From G963665085 sp963665085 (GTDB taxonomy: Bacteria > Bacteroidota > Bacteroidia > Bacteroidales > JAAAOM01), in assembly GCA_963665085.2 (NCBI GenBank), contig CAXXXS010000002.1, forward strand, positions 1,302,001 to 1,366,000: a stretch of 64,000 nt of DNA, given 5' to 3'. A program made the position numbers and the translations under genes. Under the pieces are notes generated by a model. The model made no database searches. It saw only the letters and a program-made list of their open reading frames with translations, and was not told the origin of the DNA. Shown piece after piece: positions 25,066-35,500 of the stretch. Each line of letters opens with the position of its first letter. The stretch's first letter is position 1.

Positions 25066-28000
25066 ATGAATTTAATATGGGATAATTATATTCTTTTTAA
25101 AAAGAAGCTTGCAAAAATCTTACTATTTATGAAATTTTTTATAATTACGTCACTGATTTCAGTGCTACAAGTGTCTGCTAGCGTTTATTCTCAAGGTAAT
25201 ATTTTTAGCATCAATGAAGAAAATATTACTATGCGTGAATTATTTAATGAAATAGAAAAAAATAGCAACTATTCTTTTTTCTATAACGATAAATTCAGCA
25301 TCCTTGATAAATCTGTTAACGTTAGATATTGGAACAGAAACATCAACCAAGTGCTTGATGATTTATTAGAAAACACCAATCTTAATTACAGAATTCTTGA
25401 GAACAAAATGATTGTTATTGTTCCAAATTCTGAGTTAGAAAACCAACAAATTATTGTTAAAGGTAAAGTTGTAGACGCAAGCGGAAGCGCATTACCAGGT
25501 GTTAACATTGTTGAAAAAGGAACAACAAATGGTGTTGTAACGAACTTAGATGGAGAATTCACAATCAGTGTAGGTTCAGCTAATTCTGTTTTAGCATTTT
25601 CATTTATTGGTTTCTTAACTGAAGAAGTTGAGGTTGGAACTCAAACAAGTATTAACATCACATTGGTAGAAGATATCTTAGCCCTTGATGAAGTTGTTGT
25701 TACTGCGTTAGGTATCAAGAGAGAAGAAAAAACGCTTACTTATTCTAACCAAACAGTTGATGCTGATGAATTAGTGAAAACCAGGGATGTAAACTTCATG
25801 AGCAGTTTATCTGGTAAAGCAGCTGGTATTGAAATTAAGAAAAGTAGTTCTGGAGCTGGTGGATCAACCCGTGTTGTATTAAGAGGCAGTAAATCATTAA
25901 GCACAGATAGTGAACCACTTTATGTAATTGATGGTATCCCTATGGTAAATAACAAAGGTGGACAGCCAGGAATGTGGGGAGGAACTGACCAGGGTGATGG
26001 TATTTCACAGCTTAATCCGGATGATATTGAAAGTATTAACATCTTAAAAGGTTCTAACGCTGCTGCTTTATATGGTAGCCAGGGAGCAAATGGTGTTGTA
26101 TTGATTACCACAAAAAGCGGCAAAGAAGGAAAAGCAAAAGTAACAATAAACTCAGGTGTTACATTTGAAAACGTTATGGCTATGCCAGAGCTTCAATATA
26201 AGTATGGAAGCGAAGGTGGAGCTCAGGAAAGCTGGTCTTACAACGCAGGAAATTATGATGATACATTTGTTGAAGATTTCTTCCAGACTGGTTATAACAT
26301 CATCAATAATGTTACTATAAGTGGTGGCACAGAAAGGACCCAGGCTTATTTCTCTTATGGAAATACTAAAGCTCATGGTATTGTACCAACAAATAAATAC
26401 GATAAAAACAACGTTACTTTCAAGCAATCAACAAAATTATTTAACGATAAGGTTACAGTAAGTTCTAACGTTATGTTAGCTCAGGAAGAGACTAAAAACA
26501 GGATTGCTGCTGGTTATTATTTAAACCCATTAACAGGTTTATATTTCTTTCCACGTAATTTAGATTTTGATTCTTACAAAGATAACTACGAGGTTTTTGA
26601 TACAGATCGTAACTTAATGTGGCAAAACTGGCACGTTGAAGATCACTTACAGTCTAACCCATACTGGATTTTGAACAAAGAGCCTAGAACAGACTTAACA
26701 AAACGTGTTATCAGTAATGCTACCATTAACTGGGATATCACTGAGAAATTAAGCTTCTCTGTGAGAGGAAATTATGACTACGCAATTAAATCGTACGAAC
26801 AAAAGCACTATGCTGGTTCAAATACAACCAACACGCATGAAAACGGACGTTGGTATTTCGAGAAATACAACGATGAAATGATCTATGGTGATGGTATCTT
26901 AAAATACAACGATACATTTGGTGCGGTTACATTAAATGCTATTGCAGGTGCCAGCTACCAAAAAACAATTTTTGGTGAAGGTATTTCTGTAGATACAGGT
27001 ACAGATGGATTAATTTATCCTAATGAATTCTACTTCCAAAATATACCAACTAATGTAATGGTATCATCAACATTAGATAGCAGGTTAATCAAACAAGCTG
27101 TATTTGCAAATGCTACTGTTGGAGTTAAAGACATGATTTTCTTAGATGTTTCTGGACGAAATGACTGGTCTTCTTCTTTAGCTGGTACAGGTAACGATTC
27201 TTATTTCTACCCTGCATTTGGTTTAACCGGCTTATTAAGCGAAATGTTTAACCTTCCAAGTTTTATTGCATTCTCAAAGGTGAGGGCATCTTATACAATT
27301 GTTGGTAATGAAATTCCTTATAACATGGTAAATCCACAGAATACAATTAATTCTACAGGTGGGGTATCAAGAAATACAGAAAAACCATTTACCAATTTAA
27401 AACCAGAAATGCTTCGCTCTTTAGAAATTGGTACAGACTGGAGATTCTTTGATGGAAGATTTGGGTTCGATTTCACGTATTACAACATTAACAGCCAGGA
27501 TCAATTTATTGAGCTTGATGCTCCATCTGGTTCAGGATATACAACTTACTATGTAAATGCCGGTGAGATTGTAAACAAAGGTGTTGAAATTACTGTGGAT
27601 GCAATGCCTGTTAAAACAAATAAATTAGCATGGAGAACTTCATTTAACTATTCAAGAAACCAAAATGAAGTAATTGAGTTACATCCAGACCTGTCTGAAC
27701 CAGTTTATCTTTCAAGTTCAGAAGGTTACCAGGTAAAAATCTATTCAGGTGGTGCATTAAATGACCTTTATGTTTACCGGTTTAAAAGAGATGATGAAGG
27801 CAGAATTATTGTTGACGCAGATGGAACACCACAAAAGAACACAAGTGAAACTGAATATATTGGAAGCCTTGATCCAAGATGGAGCTTAGGTTGGAACAAC
27901 AACCTAACATTTGGTCGTTTTGACTTTAGTTTCCTTATCAGTGGTAAATTCGGAGGAAAAGTTGTTAGTCAAACAGAGGCAATGTTAGACGGATATGGTG

Positions 28001-28392
28001 TTAGTTTACGAACTGCTGAGGCTCGTGATAACGGTGGCGTTTCTGTAAATGCTGCAACAGAAGATGGTACTGCTGTTACTACTGTTGATCCTCAAACATG
28101 GTATACAACAACTGGTAACAGAAATGGCATTAAAGAAGCATACACATATAGCAGAACCAATGTTAGGTTAAGCCAGGTTTCTTTGGCATACAATTTTGAC
28201 TTATCAAAATTAGAGTGGCCAATTGAAAATGCTGCTGTTTCTCTTGTAGGTCAGAATATGTTCTTCTTCTATAAGAAAGCTCCTTATGATCCTGAACTTA
28301 CTATGAGTACAAACAGGACTTATCAGTCTCTGGATAACTTCAACCTTCCAGCAACGAGAACTATTGGTTTTAATGTTAAATTAACCTTTTAA
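25066..28392 (+). CDS. SusC/RagA TonB-dependent outer-membrane receptor, locus 1
   Basis: Outer-membrane importer of 1108 residues. A signal peptide near residues 20-43 (FFIITSLISVLQVSASVYSQ) is followed by an STN domain (about 45-120, ITMRELFNEIEKNSNYSFFY) that signals to FecR, a carboxypeptidase-regulatory-like domain (IIVKGKVVDASGSALPGVNI), the SusC signature (DEVVVTALGIKREEKTL), the plug (VVLRGSKSLSTDSEPLYVID, ALYGSQGANGVVLITTKSG) and a 22-strand barrel ending in Phe. Expected length for the family. The SusD-like lipoprotein starts 11 bases downstream. No enzyme gene follows, so the ligand is not shown by context; the nearby prolyl oligopeptidase makes peptides possible. Confidence 0.95.
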   Translation: MNLIWDNYILFKKKLAKILLFMKFFIITSLISVLQVSASVYSQGNIFSINEENITMRELFNEIEKNSNYSFFYNDKFSILDKSVNVRYWNRNINQVLDDLLENTNLNYRILENKMIVIVPNSELENQQIIVKGKVVDASGSALPGVNIVEKGTTNGVVTNLDGEFTISVGSANSVLAFSFIGFLTEEVEVGTQTSINITLVEDILALDEVVVTALGIKREEKTLTYSNQTVDADELVKTRDVNFMSSLSGKAAGIEIKKSSSGAGGSTRVVLRGSKSLSTDSEPLYVIDGIPMVNNKGGQPGMWGGTDQGDGISQLNPDDIESINILKGSNAAALYGSQGANGVVLITTKSGKEGKAKVTINSGVTFENVMAMPELQYKYGSEGGAQESWSYNAGNYDDTFVEDFFQTGYNIINNVTISGGTERTQAYFSYGNTKAHGIVPTNKYDKNNVTFKQSTKLFNDKVTVSSNVMLAQEETKNRIAAGYYLNPLTGLYFFPRNLDFDSYKDNYEVFDTDRNLMWQNWHVEDHLQSNPYWILNKEPRTDLTKRVISNATINWDITEKLSFSVRGNYDYAIKSYEQKHYAGSNTTNTHENGRWYFEKYNDEMIYGDGILKYNDTFGAVTLNAIAGASYQKTIFGEGISVDTGTDGLIYPNEFYFQNIPTNVMVSSTLDSRLIKQAVFANATVGVKDMIFLDVSGRNDWSSSLAGTGNDSYFYPAFGLTGLLSEMFNLPSFIAFSKVRASYTIVGNEIPYNMVNPQNTINSTGGVSRNTEKPFTNLKPEMLRSLEIGTDWRFFDGRFGFDFTYYNINSQDQFIELDAPSGSGYTTYYVNAGEIVNKGVEITVDAMPVKTNKLAWRTSFNYSRNQNEVIELHPDLSEPVYLSSSEGYQVKIYSGGALNDLYVYRFKRDDEGRIIVDADGTPQKNTSETEYIGSLDPRWSLGWNNNLTFGRFDFSFLISGKFGGKVVSQTEAMLDGYGVSLRTAEARDNGGVSVNAATEDGTAVTTVDPQTWYTTTGNRNGIKEAYTYSRTNVRLSQVSLAYNFDLSKLEWPIENAAVSLVGQNMFFFYKKAPYDPELTMSTNRTYQSLDNFNLPATRTIGFNVKLTF

Positions 28393-28403
28393 ATAATAGA
28401 AAG

Positions 28404-29981
28404 ATGAAGAAGTTAATATATTTATATACTACAATATTTTTGTTAATTTTCGGTGCTTGTACTGATAAATTTGAAGAGACAAACACGAATCCATATGAGA
28501 TTTCAGATGTGTCACTTCAACAAGATTTTAATATGGTTGGAGCTTATTTCCCAACAATGTTAAGCAATGTTTTTGGCCATCAAATTGAACACAACCTGGT
28601 TCACGAATCATTTATTCGTCACCTTGCTACCCCAACACCTTTCGTAAGTGGTGTAAACAATACGACCTATTATATTACTTGGAATACATATTGGGATCGT
28701 ATTTACAACAACATAATGGCACCAGCTCGTCAGGTAATCCAAATTGCTGAAGCTGATGGTTATGATGTATTTGTTTCCTGGGCAAAACTTTTAAGAATTT
28801 TGGGAACTTCAAGATTAACTGCTTATCATGGCCCACTTATCTATACAAACTATGGTTCATCTGAACAAGATATTTTGTATGATAGTGAAGAAACATTATA
28901 TACTACATGGTTTTCTGAATTAGATGAAATCCTTACTGTTTTTAAAGCAAACAAAGATTATGTTGGTATGGCTAACTTTGATGCTACTTATGACGGAGAT
29001 GTAGAATCATGGATTAGATTTACTAACAGTTTACGTTTACGTTTAGCAATGCGTTTGGTAAATATCGCTCCAGATTTAGCAAAAACTCAAGGAGAAAAAG
29101 CTATCAATGATGAAGATGGTTTAATTATGACTAATGATGAAAACATGTACATCTCATTGTATGGTGGTTCATTCAATCCTGCTACAATTTGTTTCTCATG
29201 GAATGATACCCGTATGAGTGCAACCATGGAATCTATTCTTATTGGATACAAAGACGGACGTATTGAGAAATATTTTGAACCAGTTGAGGATGCTTCATTA
29301 GTAACTGATCACCCAGACTATCCTTACAAAGGAATCAGAAATGGTGCTTTATTAGTTGCAAAAGCAGACAGAACAGATTATTCAACCATTAGCACAGACT
29401 TTAAAACAGTTGAAAGTCGTCGTTTATTTGCAGCTTGTGAAACAAACTTTATGTTAGCTGAAGCTGCTTTACGTGGTTGGGATGTTGATGAAACAGCTCA
29501 GACTTACTATGAAGAAGGTGTTAGATTATCTTTTGCAGAATGGGGAGCAAGTGGAGTAGATGAGTATCTTCTTGATGATACAAGTACTCCTCTTGATTAT
29601 GATGATCCAAGAGCAGAAGGAGCTGTAAACGACTTCGTAAGCCGCATTGAAATCTCTGTAGCTTGGGATGAAGCTGCTGATAATGAAGTAAAACTTGAAA
29701 GAATCATGACTCAAAAGTGGATTGCAGGATATATGAATACTGTAGAGACTTGGGTTGATCACAGAAGAACTGGTTATCCAAAACTTCCTTACAACTACAA
29801 AAACGATAGTAATGCAGATTGGGGTATCATAGCAGCAGATGACTTCATAAAAAGAATGCCATTTGTTACAGACGAACGTGACAATAACCCTGTTGGAGTT
29901 GCAGATGCTACTGAAAAATTAGGTGGAGCAGATTTAATCAGCACTCGCCTATGGTGGGATGTTGAAGGTTCAAACTTCTAA
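28404..29981 (+). CDS. SusD-like surface nutrient-binding lipoprotein, locus 1
   Basis: Surface lipoprotein of 525 residues that caps the SusC barrel. Lipobox in LLIFGACTDKF (Cys about 19). It belongs to the SusD-like subgroup recognised by NNIMAPARQVIQIAEADGYD, RILGTSRLTAYHGPLIY, WIRFTNSLRLRLAMRLVNI and FMLAEAALRGWDVDETAQ, rather than the classic RagB/SusD type seen in locus 2. The C-terminal part contains TQKWIAGYMNTVETWVDHRR, normal for the group. Members occur in loci for peptides and other non-glycan nutrients as well as glycans. A strong terminator follows at 30039-30070. Confidence 0.92.
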   Translation: MKKLIYLYTTIFLLIFGACTDKFEETNTNPYEISDVSLQQDFNMVGAYFPTMLSNVFGHQIEHNLVHESFIRHLATPTPFVSGVNNTTYYITWNTYWDRIYNNIMAPARQVIQIAEADGYDVFVSWAKLLRILGTSRLTAYHGPLIYTNYGSSEQDILYDSEETLYTTWFSELDEILTVFKANKDYVGMANFDATYDGDVESWIRFTNSLRLRLAMRLVNIAPDLAKTQGEKAINDEDGLIMTNDENMYISLYGGSFNPATICFSWNDTRMSATMESILIGYKDGRIEKYFEPVEDASLVTDHPDYPYKGIRNGALLVAKADRTDYSTISTDFKTVESRRLFAACETNFMLAEAALRGWDVDETAQTYYEEGVRLSFAEWGASGVDEYLLDDTSTPLDYDDPRAEGAVNDFVSRIEISVAWDEAADNEVKLERIMTQKWIAGYMNTVETWVDHRRTGYPKLPYNYKNDSNADWGIIAADDFIKRMPFVTDERDNNPVGVADATEKLGGADLISTRLWWDVEGSNF

Positions 29982-30038
29982 GATAAAAAATATTAGCTAT
30001 ACATATGTGTAGTTGATTTAGCAGTGTGTAATAGTAAT

Positions 30039-30070
30039 GAAAAGCCGTCCAAAAATTTGGACGGCTTTTC
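30039..30070 (+). terminator. Rho-independent terminator after susC/susD locus 1
   Basis: GAAAAGCCGTCC (30039-30050) pairs perfectly with GGACGGCTTTTC (30059-30070), the stem extending through AAA/TTT, then a T-rich stretch. It ends the locus 1 transcript about 60 bases after the SusD stop. Confidence 0.9.
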
Positions 30071-30233
30071 TATTTTTATGCCTTTTAATATTTTTATATT
30101 GTTGGATTCATTTATAATGACCCCCTAAATCCTCCTGATAGGAGAACTTGAAGAGGGGCTAGAAAAATAATAGTTATTATTATTTAAGAGGTATACTAAA
30201 TCTTAATATGATATAAAGAAATAATCCATTTTT

Positions 30234-30331
30234 GGGTTAGTATTTACTACCCAGAGAACTAAAAACAAAAGATTAAAGTAGTTGGGCATAGTTTTTACTA
30301 TGTCCTATCTTTTGGGGTAGCATTTGCTACC
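30234..30331. repeat. Three consecutive look-alike hairpins
   Basis: Three palindromes of the same design, about 30-50 bases apart: GGGTTAGTATTTACTACCC (30234-30252), an arm GGGCATAGT with ACTATGTCC (30284-30305), and GGGGTAGCATTTGCTACC (30314-30331). Each has a GGG(n)TAG-type arm, a short T-rich loop and the complementary arm. The arms differ while pairing is kept, which points to conserved structure rather than simple duplication. They sit in an 835-base gap (29982-30816) without any gene. Confidence 0.6.
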
Positions 30332-30385
30332 ATAATATAGCTCAAGACTCTGGCTTATGCTTGTTTTATTATTAAAGAATGCAAG

Positions 30386-30506
30386 TCGTTTAGTTAAGGT
30401 ACCAACGCTGTCAGCAGCTACGCACGCTGACAGGTTTAAATCACATATCGACCTGTCTGCGTTTTTAAACCTGTCAGCGTCAATTGCAGAATCGTTAACT
30501 AAACGA
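30386..30506. repeat. Palindromic dispersed repeat, copy 1 (121 bp)
   Basis: Terminal inverted repeats TCGTTTAGTTAA (30386-30397) and TTAACTAAACGA (30495-30506) enclose an inner palindrome in which ACGCTGACAGGTTTAAA pairs with TTTAAACCTGTCAGCGT. A second copy at 48322-48445 shares most of the sequence. There is no ORF inside and no clear target duplication. It looks like a MITE or a REP/BIME-like structural repeat. Confidence 0.75.
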
Positions 30507-30536
30507 TTGATTTAAATACTCTAAATTATTGCCCCT

Positions 30537-30652
30537 AAAAAACCACTTTGGTTAATCTAAAAAATCATCACGGTGATTTTGAAAAACGATCAGCATCATT
30601 TTGAAAAATCACCATGGTGATTTTTTAAAACCACCGTGGTGGTTTTTTAAAA
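30537..30652. repeat. Tandem array of about five 22-base palindromes
   Basis: Successive units of about 21-22 bases, each a near-palindrome bordered by A- and T-runs: AACCACTTTGGTT, AAATCATCACGGTGATTT, a decayed unit around GATCAGCATCATT, AAATCACCATGGTGATTT and AAACCACCGTGGTGGTTT. The centres vary in a compensated way. It continues the gene-free, structure-rich stretch between locus 1 and the fucosidase gene. Confidence 0.65.
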
Positions 30653-30816
30653 ACTACTAACTGTTTATAAATCAAACCACTCAAACAGGCCTAAACCTTA
30701 TGTTTTTATTATTAGGATTGTAACATGGCTCAAGAACCCTGGATTATTTCAATATATAAGGGCACAAACGAAATGCTTGGTCTATACGGAGCTATACCGG
30801 GGGTTTTACCTTATAT

Positions 30817-32280
30817 CTAATAAACTTCCAGGTTAGATATTGTTAAACAACCTCTTGATTCGTTAAAATTAATTTTAAGCTTGTTTGTTTTTACCGGAGA
30901 AACAGCAAGTATCTTTTTATAACCTATTGTTGTTGAAGAGCCAATGTTTTTCCATTCTCCGTCTACCATAGCTTCAACAGAAAACTTCTTAACGCGTTGA
31001 CCAAGTTTTATGTATTCTTGTAGCATTACATAATTAACCTCTACCTCATTCTTTAAATCCAGTTCAATAGAAGCAGAAGTTACTTCATCGTCAGTGGCCC
31101 AGTATGTTTCTTTATCCCCGTCAAGGATTAAGTTTGCCCCATATAATTTTGATTTCCCCCTAACATTTGTTGCCGTTGTATTTGCCCCTTCTGCCAGGTT
31201 ATTATAAAATGTTTCATCAAGCATTTTCTTCCATTCGGTAAGTGCTTTTACATCATTCTCATGAATTAAACCTCTTGTATCTGGAGGTATGTTTAGTATT
31301 AAATTAGCACCCCTCCCAACAGAAGTTAAATAAATTTCAAAAAGCTTTTCCGGAGTTTTCACCTGATCATCTTCCGCTTTATGATAGAACCAACCCGAAC
31401 GAATAGATACATCTACTTCAGCAGGAATCCAATCCTTCCCTCCTTCTGTTCCTGTATTCAACAAATCACTAATTCCTGGTTTGCCCGCAAATAAAGTATC
31501 ATTATCAATGGTATACCAGTTTGTTTCGTTTACAAACCCACGTTCATTTCCACACCAACGAATATCAGGACCTGCATCACTAAAAAATATAATTTGTGGT
31601 TCCATCCCACGAACCATTTCCAGTGTTGTTGGCCAGTCGTAATAAACTTGTTTGTCTATCTTCCGCATTTCATTTGCACCTCCATAATAACCATCTCCTC
31701 CATTAGCACCATCAAACCACATTTCGAAAATGGGAGAATGTTGTTCAAACAATTCTTTTAACTGGTTACGATAATATTCGATGTATTCTGGTTCTCCGTA
31801 TTTAGAATGGTTCCTATCCCATGGGGACAGGTATATTCCAAATTTAAGCCCATACTTATCACAGGCATCTTTTACTTCTTTTACAACATCCCCTTTTCCA
31901 TCTTTATAAGGGCTATTCTTTACAGAATGTTCGGTATATTTACTTGGCCACAAACAAAACCCATCGTGATGTTTACAGGTTAAAATTATTCCTTTCAATC
32001 CTGATTCCTTAATAACACGGGCCCATTGTTCCGCATCCAGGTTGGTAGGATTAAATACTTCCGGGCTTTCGTTTCCAAATCCCCACTCTAAATCAGTAAA
32101 TGTATTTGTTGTGAAATGTATAAATGCATATTGTTCCATTTCGTGCCAGGCCAACTGCTTCTCTGTCGGAACAGGGTAAACAGGCTCCGGCGGCAGCACT
32201 TCTTTGACGCAGCTGGTCAATACAACAAAAGAAAATAAAACAATGATTACTAGCAAGTTTAAGGATATTGTTTTTTTCAT
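30817..32280 (-). CDS. Alpha-L-fucosidase, GH29, lipoprotein
   Basis: Exported glycosidase of 487 residues. Lipoprotein signal VIIVLFSFVVLTSCVKEV (Cys about 24). The GH29 barrel (about 45-345) shows YAFIHFTTNTFTDLEWGFG, the motif ILTCKHHDGFCLWPSKYTEHS, FGIYLSPWDRNHSKYG and the nucleophile Asp in FEMWFDGANGGDG. The C-terminal part (about 365-487) is a beta-sandwich like F5/8 type C carbohydrate-binding domains (ANTTATNVRGKSKLYGANLI, DGDKETYWAT). It removes terminal fucose from glycans. It is near, but not in, a Sus locus; the upstream gene is the 1160-residue protein on the same strand, 232 bases away. Confidence 0.93.
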   Translation of the reverse strand: MKKTISLNLLVIIVLFSFVVLTSCVKEVLPPEPVYPVPTEKQLAWHEMEQYAFIHFTTNTFTDLEWGFGNESPEVFNPTNLDAEQWARVIKESGLKGIILTCKHHDGFCLWPSKYTEHSVKNSPYKDGKGDVVKEVKDACDKYGLKFGIYLSPWDRNHSKYGEPEYIEYYRNQLKELFEQHSPIFEMWFDGANGGDGYYGGANEMRKIDKQVYYDWPTTLEMVRGMEPQIIFFSDAGPDIRWCGNERGFVNETNWYTIDNDTLFAGKPGISDLLNTGTEGGKDWIPAEVDVSIRSGWFYHKAEDDQVKTPEKLFEIYLTSVGRGANLILNIPPDTRGLIHENDVKALTEWKKMLDETFYNNLAEGANTTATNVRGKSKLYGANLILDGDKETYWATDDEVTSASIELDLKNEVEVNYVMLQEYIKLGQRVKKFSVEAMVDGEWKNIGSSTTIGYKKILAVSPVKTNKLKINFNESRGCLTISNLEVY

Positions 32281-32512
32281 AGTTATAATAATACTTTTTA
32301 TTAAAAGGAATAAAATAACCTAATAATAAAAGATTAAGCAATAGAAATTTTGTTCTTTTTTATGTACTTTTTCTATGCGGCCCAGAAAACTTCTGTACTT
32401 AATTATCTAATTCGGGAAGACTGGAAATAACTAACTTTAAACCAGAAGATTTAGGTTCCTAAAATTCATAGTTGTTAACTCCCAGTATTTCCCTTATTTC
32501 TTTTCCAATTTA

Positions 32513-35500
32513 TTACTTAAATAACGGATCTAAACCAATTGTACCTACCAAGTCTTTAAGATATTTAGAAGATTCTATATACGTTAAGGTTTCCTGCGCA
32601 TGTACCAGCCTTTCTTTTATACCCATTTCTTCTACTAAAAGCTTGTTATCAGGATTTTTCAGGAAAGCCTCCAGATAACCAATTTGTTTCTTATAATATG
32701 CAATATCTTTCTCTTGCTTTAACTTCAACCGCTCTTTATACCAATCGCTTTTGATAACATTATCTCTTTTGAAGGATTTTCTAAGCTCAGGATCACTAAT
32801 ATCTTTGCCTTCATAATTACCATATGCCATTATGTGAAGCAGAATTTTTAACGGTGGAATTGCAGCATTAACACTTCCATCTTCAAAATATGGTAAAGCA
32901 ACTTTTTGCATTGCTTCAACAATATTGTTAATTCCATCCACATAATCATCCATTCCCTGCAATTCGGGTTTAAGCATTCGTTCGTTAAATACTGCCAATG
33001 GCTCGTCAAAAAGACGGTTCATACAACGAAAAGCAAAATTCTCTGTGATTCGATAGCCTAATCGGCTCGCTAGAACTTTCTGGCCTTTATGTTCAAAATC
33101 CTCAAGTTTCTCAAGGCAATTATTCTCGATTAATACCTTTGGATCCCTATCAGCAGGTTCAAGCCTTGCCCATATTTCAGGAATTAATATACTTATATCG
33201 TGATCAAAACGATTCTCTGAACCAATATAACCAGCAGCAGAACTAAATCCCTGGTATTCTGTAAGGATATATGAAAGAAGGGCATTGTTCAAATCCGTTG
33301 TTGGAACCAGCATATTGAATGGGCCTTTGGTAAGTGCCCCTTCAGAACCTGCCCCTGTTGTTGATGGGGATTTTCCTGTAATGCTGCAAATAAAGTCCAT
33401 AAATAGTTCAGGCAATTCCTGGTAATGAATTGGGTTATAAACACTCAACGGCCTGATTCCAGCTTTTTTATCTACAGGATTATTTCTTCTCCCTGGTAAT
33501 ACTGCATTAACCGGATGATAAACCTCGTCTTCCGGTTTAATTTTTCTATGTAAGCGTACCCCTACCTCAGCGAGATAAGAATCTATTGTTTCTTCTTTAA
33601 AAATATTCTTTTGAAGATAGCGGGGATTCTTCGTCGGTTCTCCATCAACTATCCGTGTATGGGATGGTACCACAAAATATTCTTCTTGCTCACTATCTAC
33701 AATTTCAGATAAAAAGCTTTTAACAGGCTCTGTATATTTCTCAAAACTAATTGCGTTCTCACCAAGTTCTATGGCATTCTCTAATTTTAATGGCTCATAA
33801 TTTGTCAGGAAAGTATTGCTTTGAACAATGTCAAATTCCGCATCTTTATCATACCCCCTGATTACTGCCTCATCAGGCCTTTGAAACAAATAACTCTCAC
33901 AATTAGCAACCAGTTTAACACTTGGGTTTACATATTGCTTATTTAAATTCTTGAGTTTGTCTGCTGGTAATGTTATTGTTGCAGAAATATCATCCTCAGT
34001 CTGTATCTTTAGGCTAGGAATAAAATCGGAACGTAATTTATGGATATACCATCTATTTTCCTGGTTAAAACCAACCCTTACATAACTTGCAACAACAGGC
34101 TTGTGTTTATACCTCAACACATTACCGGGCCTTCCATTTACAATCTCGACATTGAAATATTCTTTCCAGTTTACATCCTTATCTGTATCGCCCCTATAAT
34201 GTCTTTTTACATATAATGCCAGTGTACGTATATGTTCTGGAATTTCCTGAAGGAACTTGTTATATTCATCGTTGTATTGATCGGATGGGGTTAGTAATTT
34301 AACAGCTGAACCTAATGTTCTTTCAGGACTTAAAAATGAACGTGACGGTGCAGCATCAGGACGAATATTTTTCCAACGGTGTGAATAATCATATTGGATT
34401 ATCTTATCTACCTGTTTTTCATCTTCTTCTAAATCGTGGACATAGAAATTTCCATATTTAATGGCATTCTGCATTGATTTAGAGATTTCTGATTTCCCTC
34501 CTCCTGATACAGTACTTGGCTTATGACAAAAAATACCTTCCGGTGCAGTATCAATAATACGCCAAAGAGAATCATTGGGATGTTTAACTAATTGAAATTT
34601 ATGTCCTGTTGGATGTACAAATATTTTTTGAGGCGATAATTTTAGACTTACCTCATTACCCTCATATTCCCAGCTAACAGAACTCTTATCAATATCTATA
34701 TCTGCATATTCCGGGATATAAACAACATCGGGATACTTCGTGTCAATTGCATAGTTACCGGGTTGCAGGGCTATTTTATCCTTTAATAGCTTCTTCACAT
34801 TCTCAAATGTATAACCAGCAGAAAATTTTTTCGTAAAGTTTCTTCCGAATACCTTATCACTCATATTACCTCTTGGAAATGCAATAGCCCCGCCTGCATG
34901 TTCTTCCTCAACCAGTCCATAAAGGTTGGCCGAATAACTAATCTGGGTTTTTATTTCTTTTTTAGAATAGCCGTAATAATTATCGGCAATTAAAGTGATA
35001 ACTACTCCCCTATCATCCCGGCAGGTTAATTTAAATGCCCCTCCATCATTATACAATTCATTTGCATCTTTCCAACACATACCATCCCGTTTTTGTCGTT
35101 CGGTTGCATCATCAAAATGAGGAAGGCCAATATCTTTTTTCTTTAATTTGGTGAGTTGAGGGGCTAATACTATACACCCTGTATGGCCTGTCCAATGCTC
35201 AACATCCAAACCAGCATCATTCTGTGCCAGGTTATGATCGCCGGCATTACCAAATATGGTTTCCACAAAATCGAGGTTACTTACCAGGTTTCCAGGTGCA
35301 AAAAACCGAATTTCCATGCTTTTCTGGCTCATAACCCCAGGTACTTCCGGACAAACAACCGGACGAAGCAATAAAGAAACAAAAACCCTTGCTTTATCTT
35401 TCTGGTTGGATGTAAACGGAAGAAGTTTTATATCTTCCGGTGCATTAAATGCGGCATTTAACATATGGGCAAATGTAATCTTTGGAACTTCTTTTTTATC

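Noticed and set aside
30386..30506. Complete insertion sequence
   Set aside because: Only 121 bp, no transposase reading frame and no clear target duplication; kept as a repeat.
30537..30652. CRISPR-like array
   Set aside because: Units are palindromes of about 22 bases joined directly, without unique spacers of constant length and without cas genes nearby.
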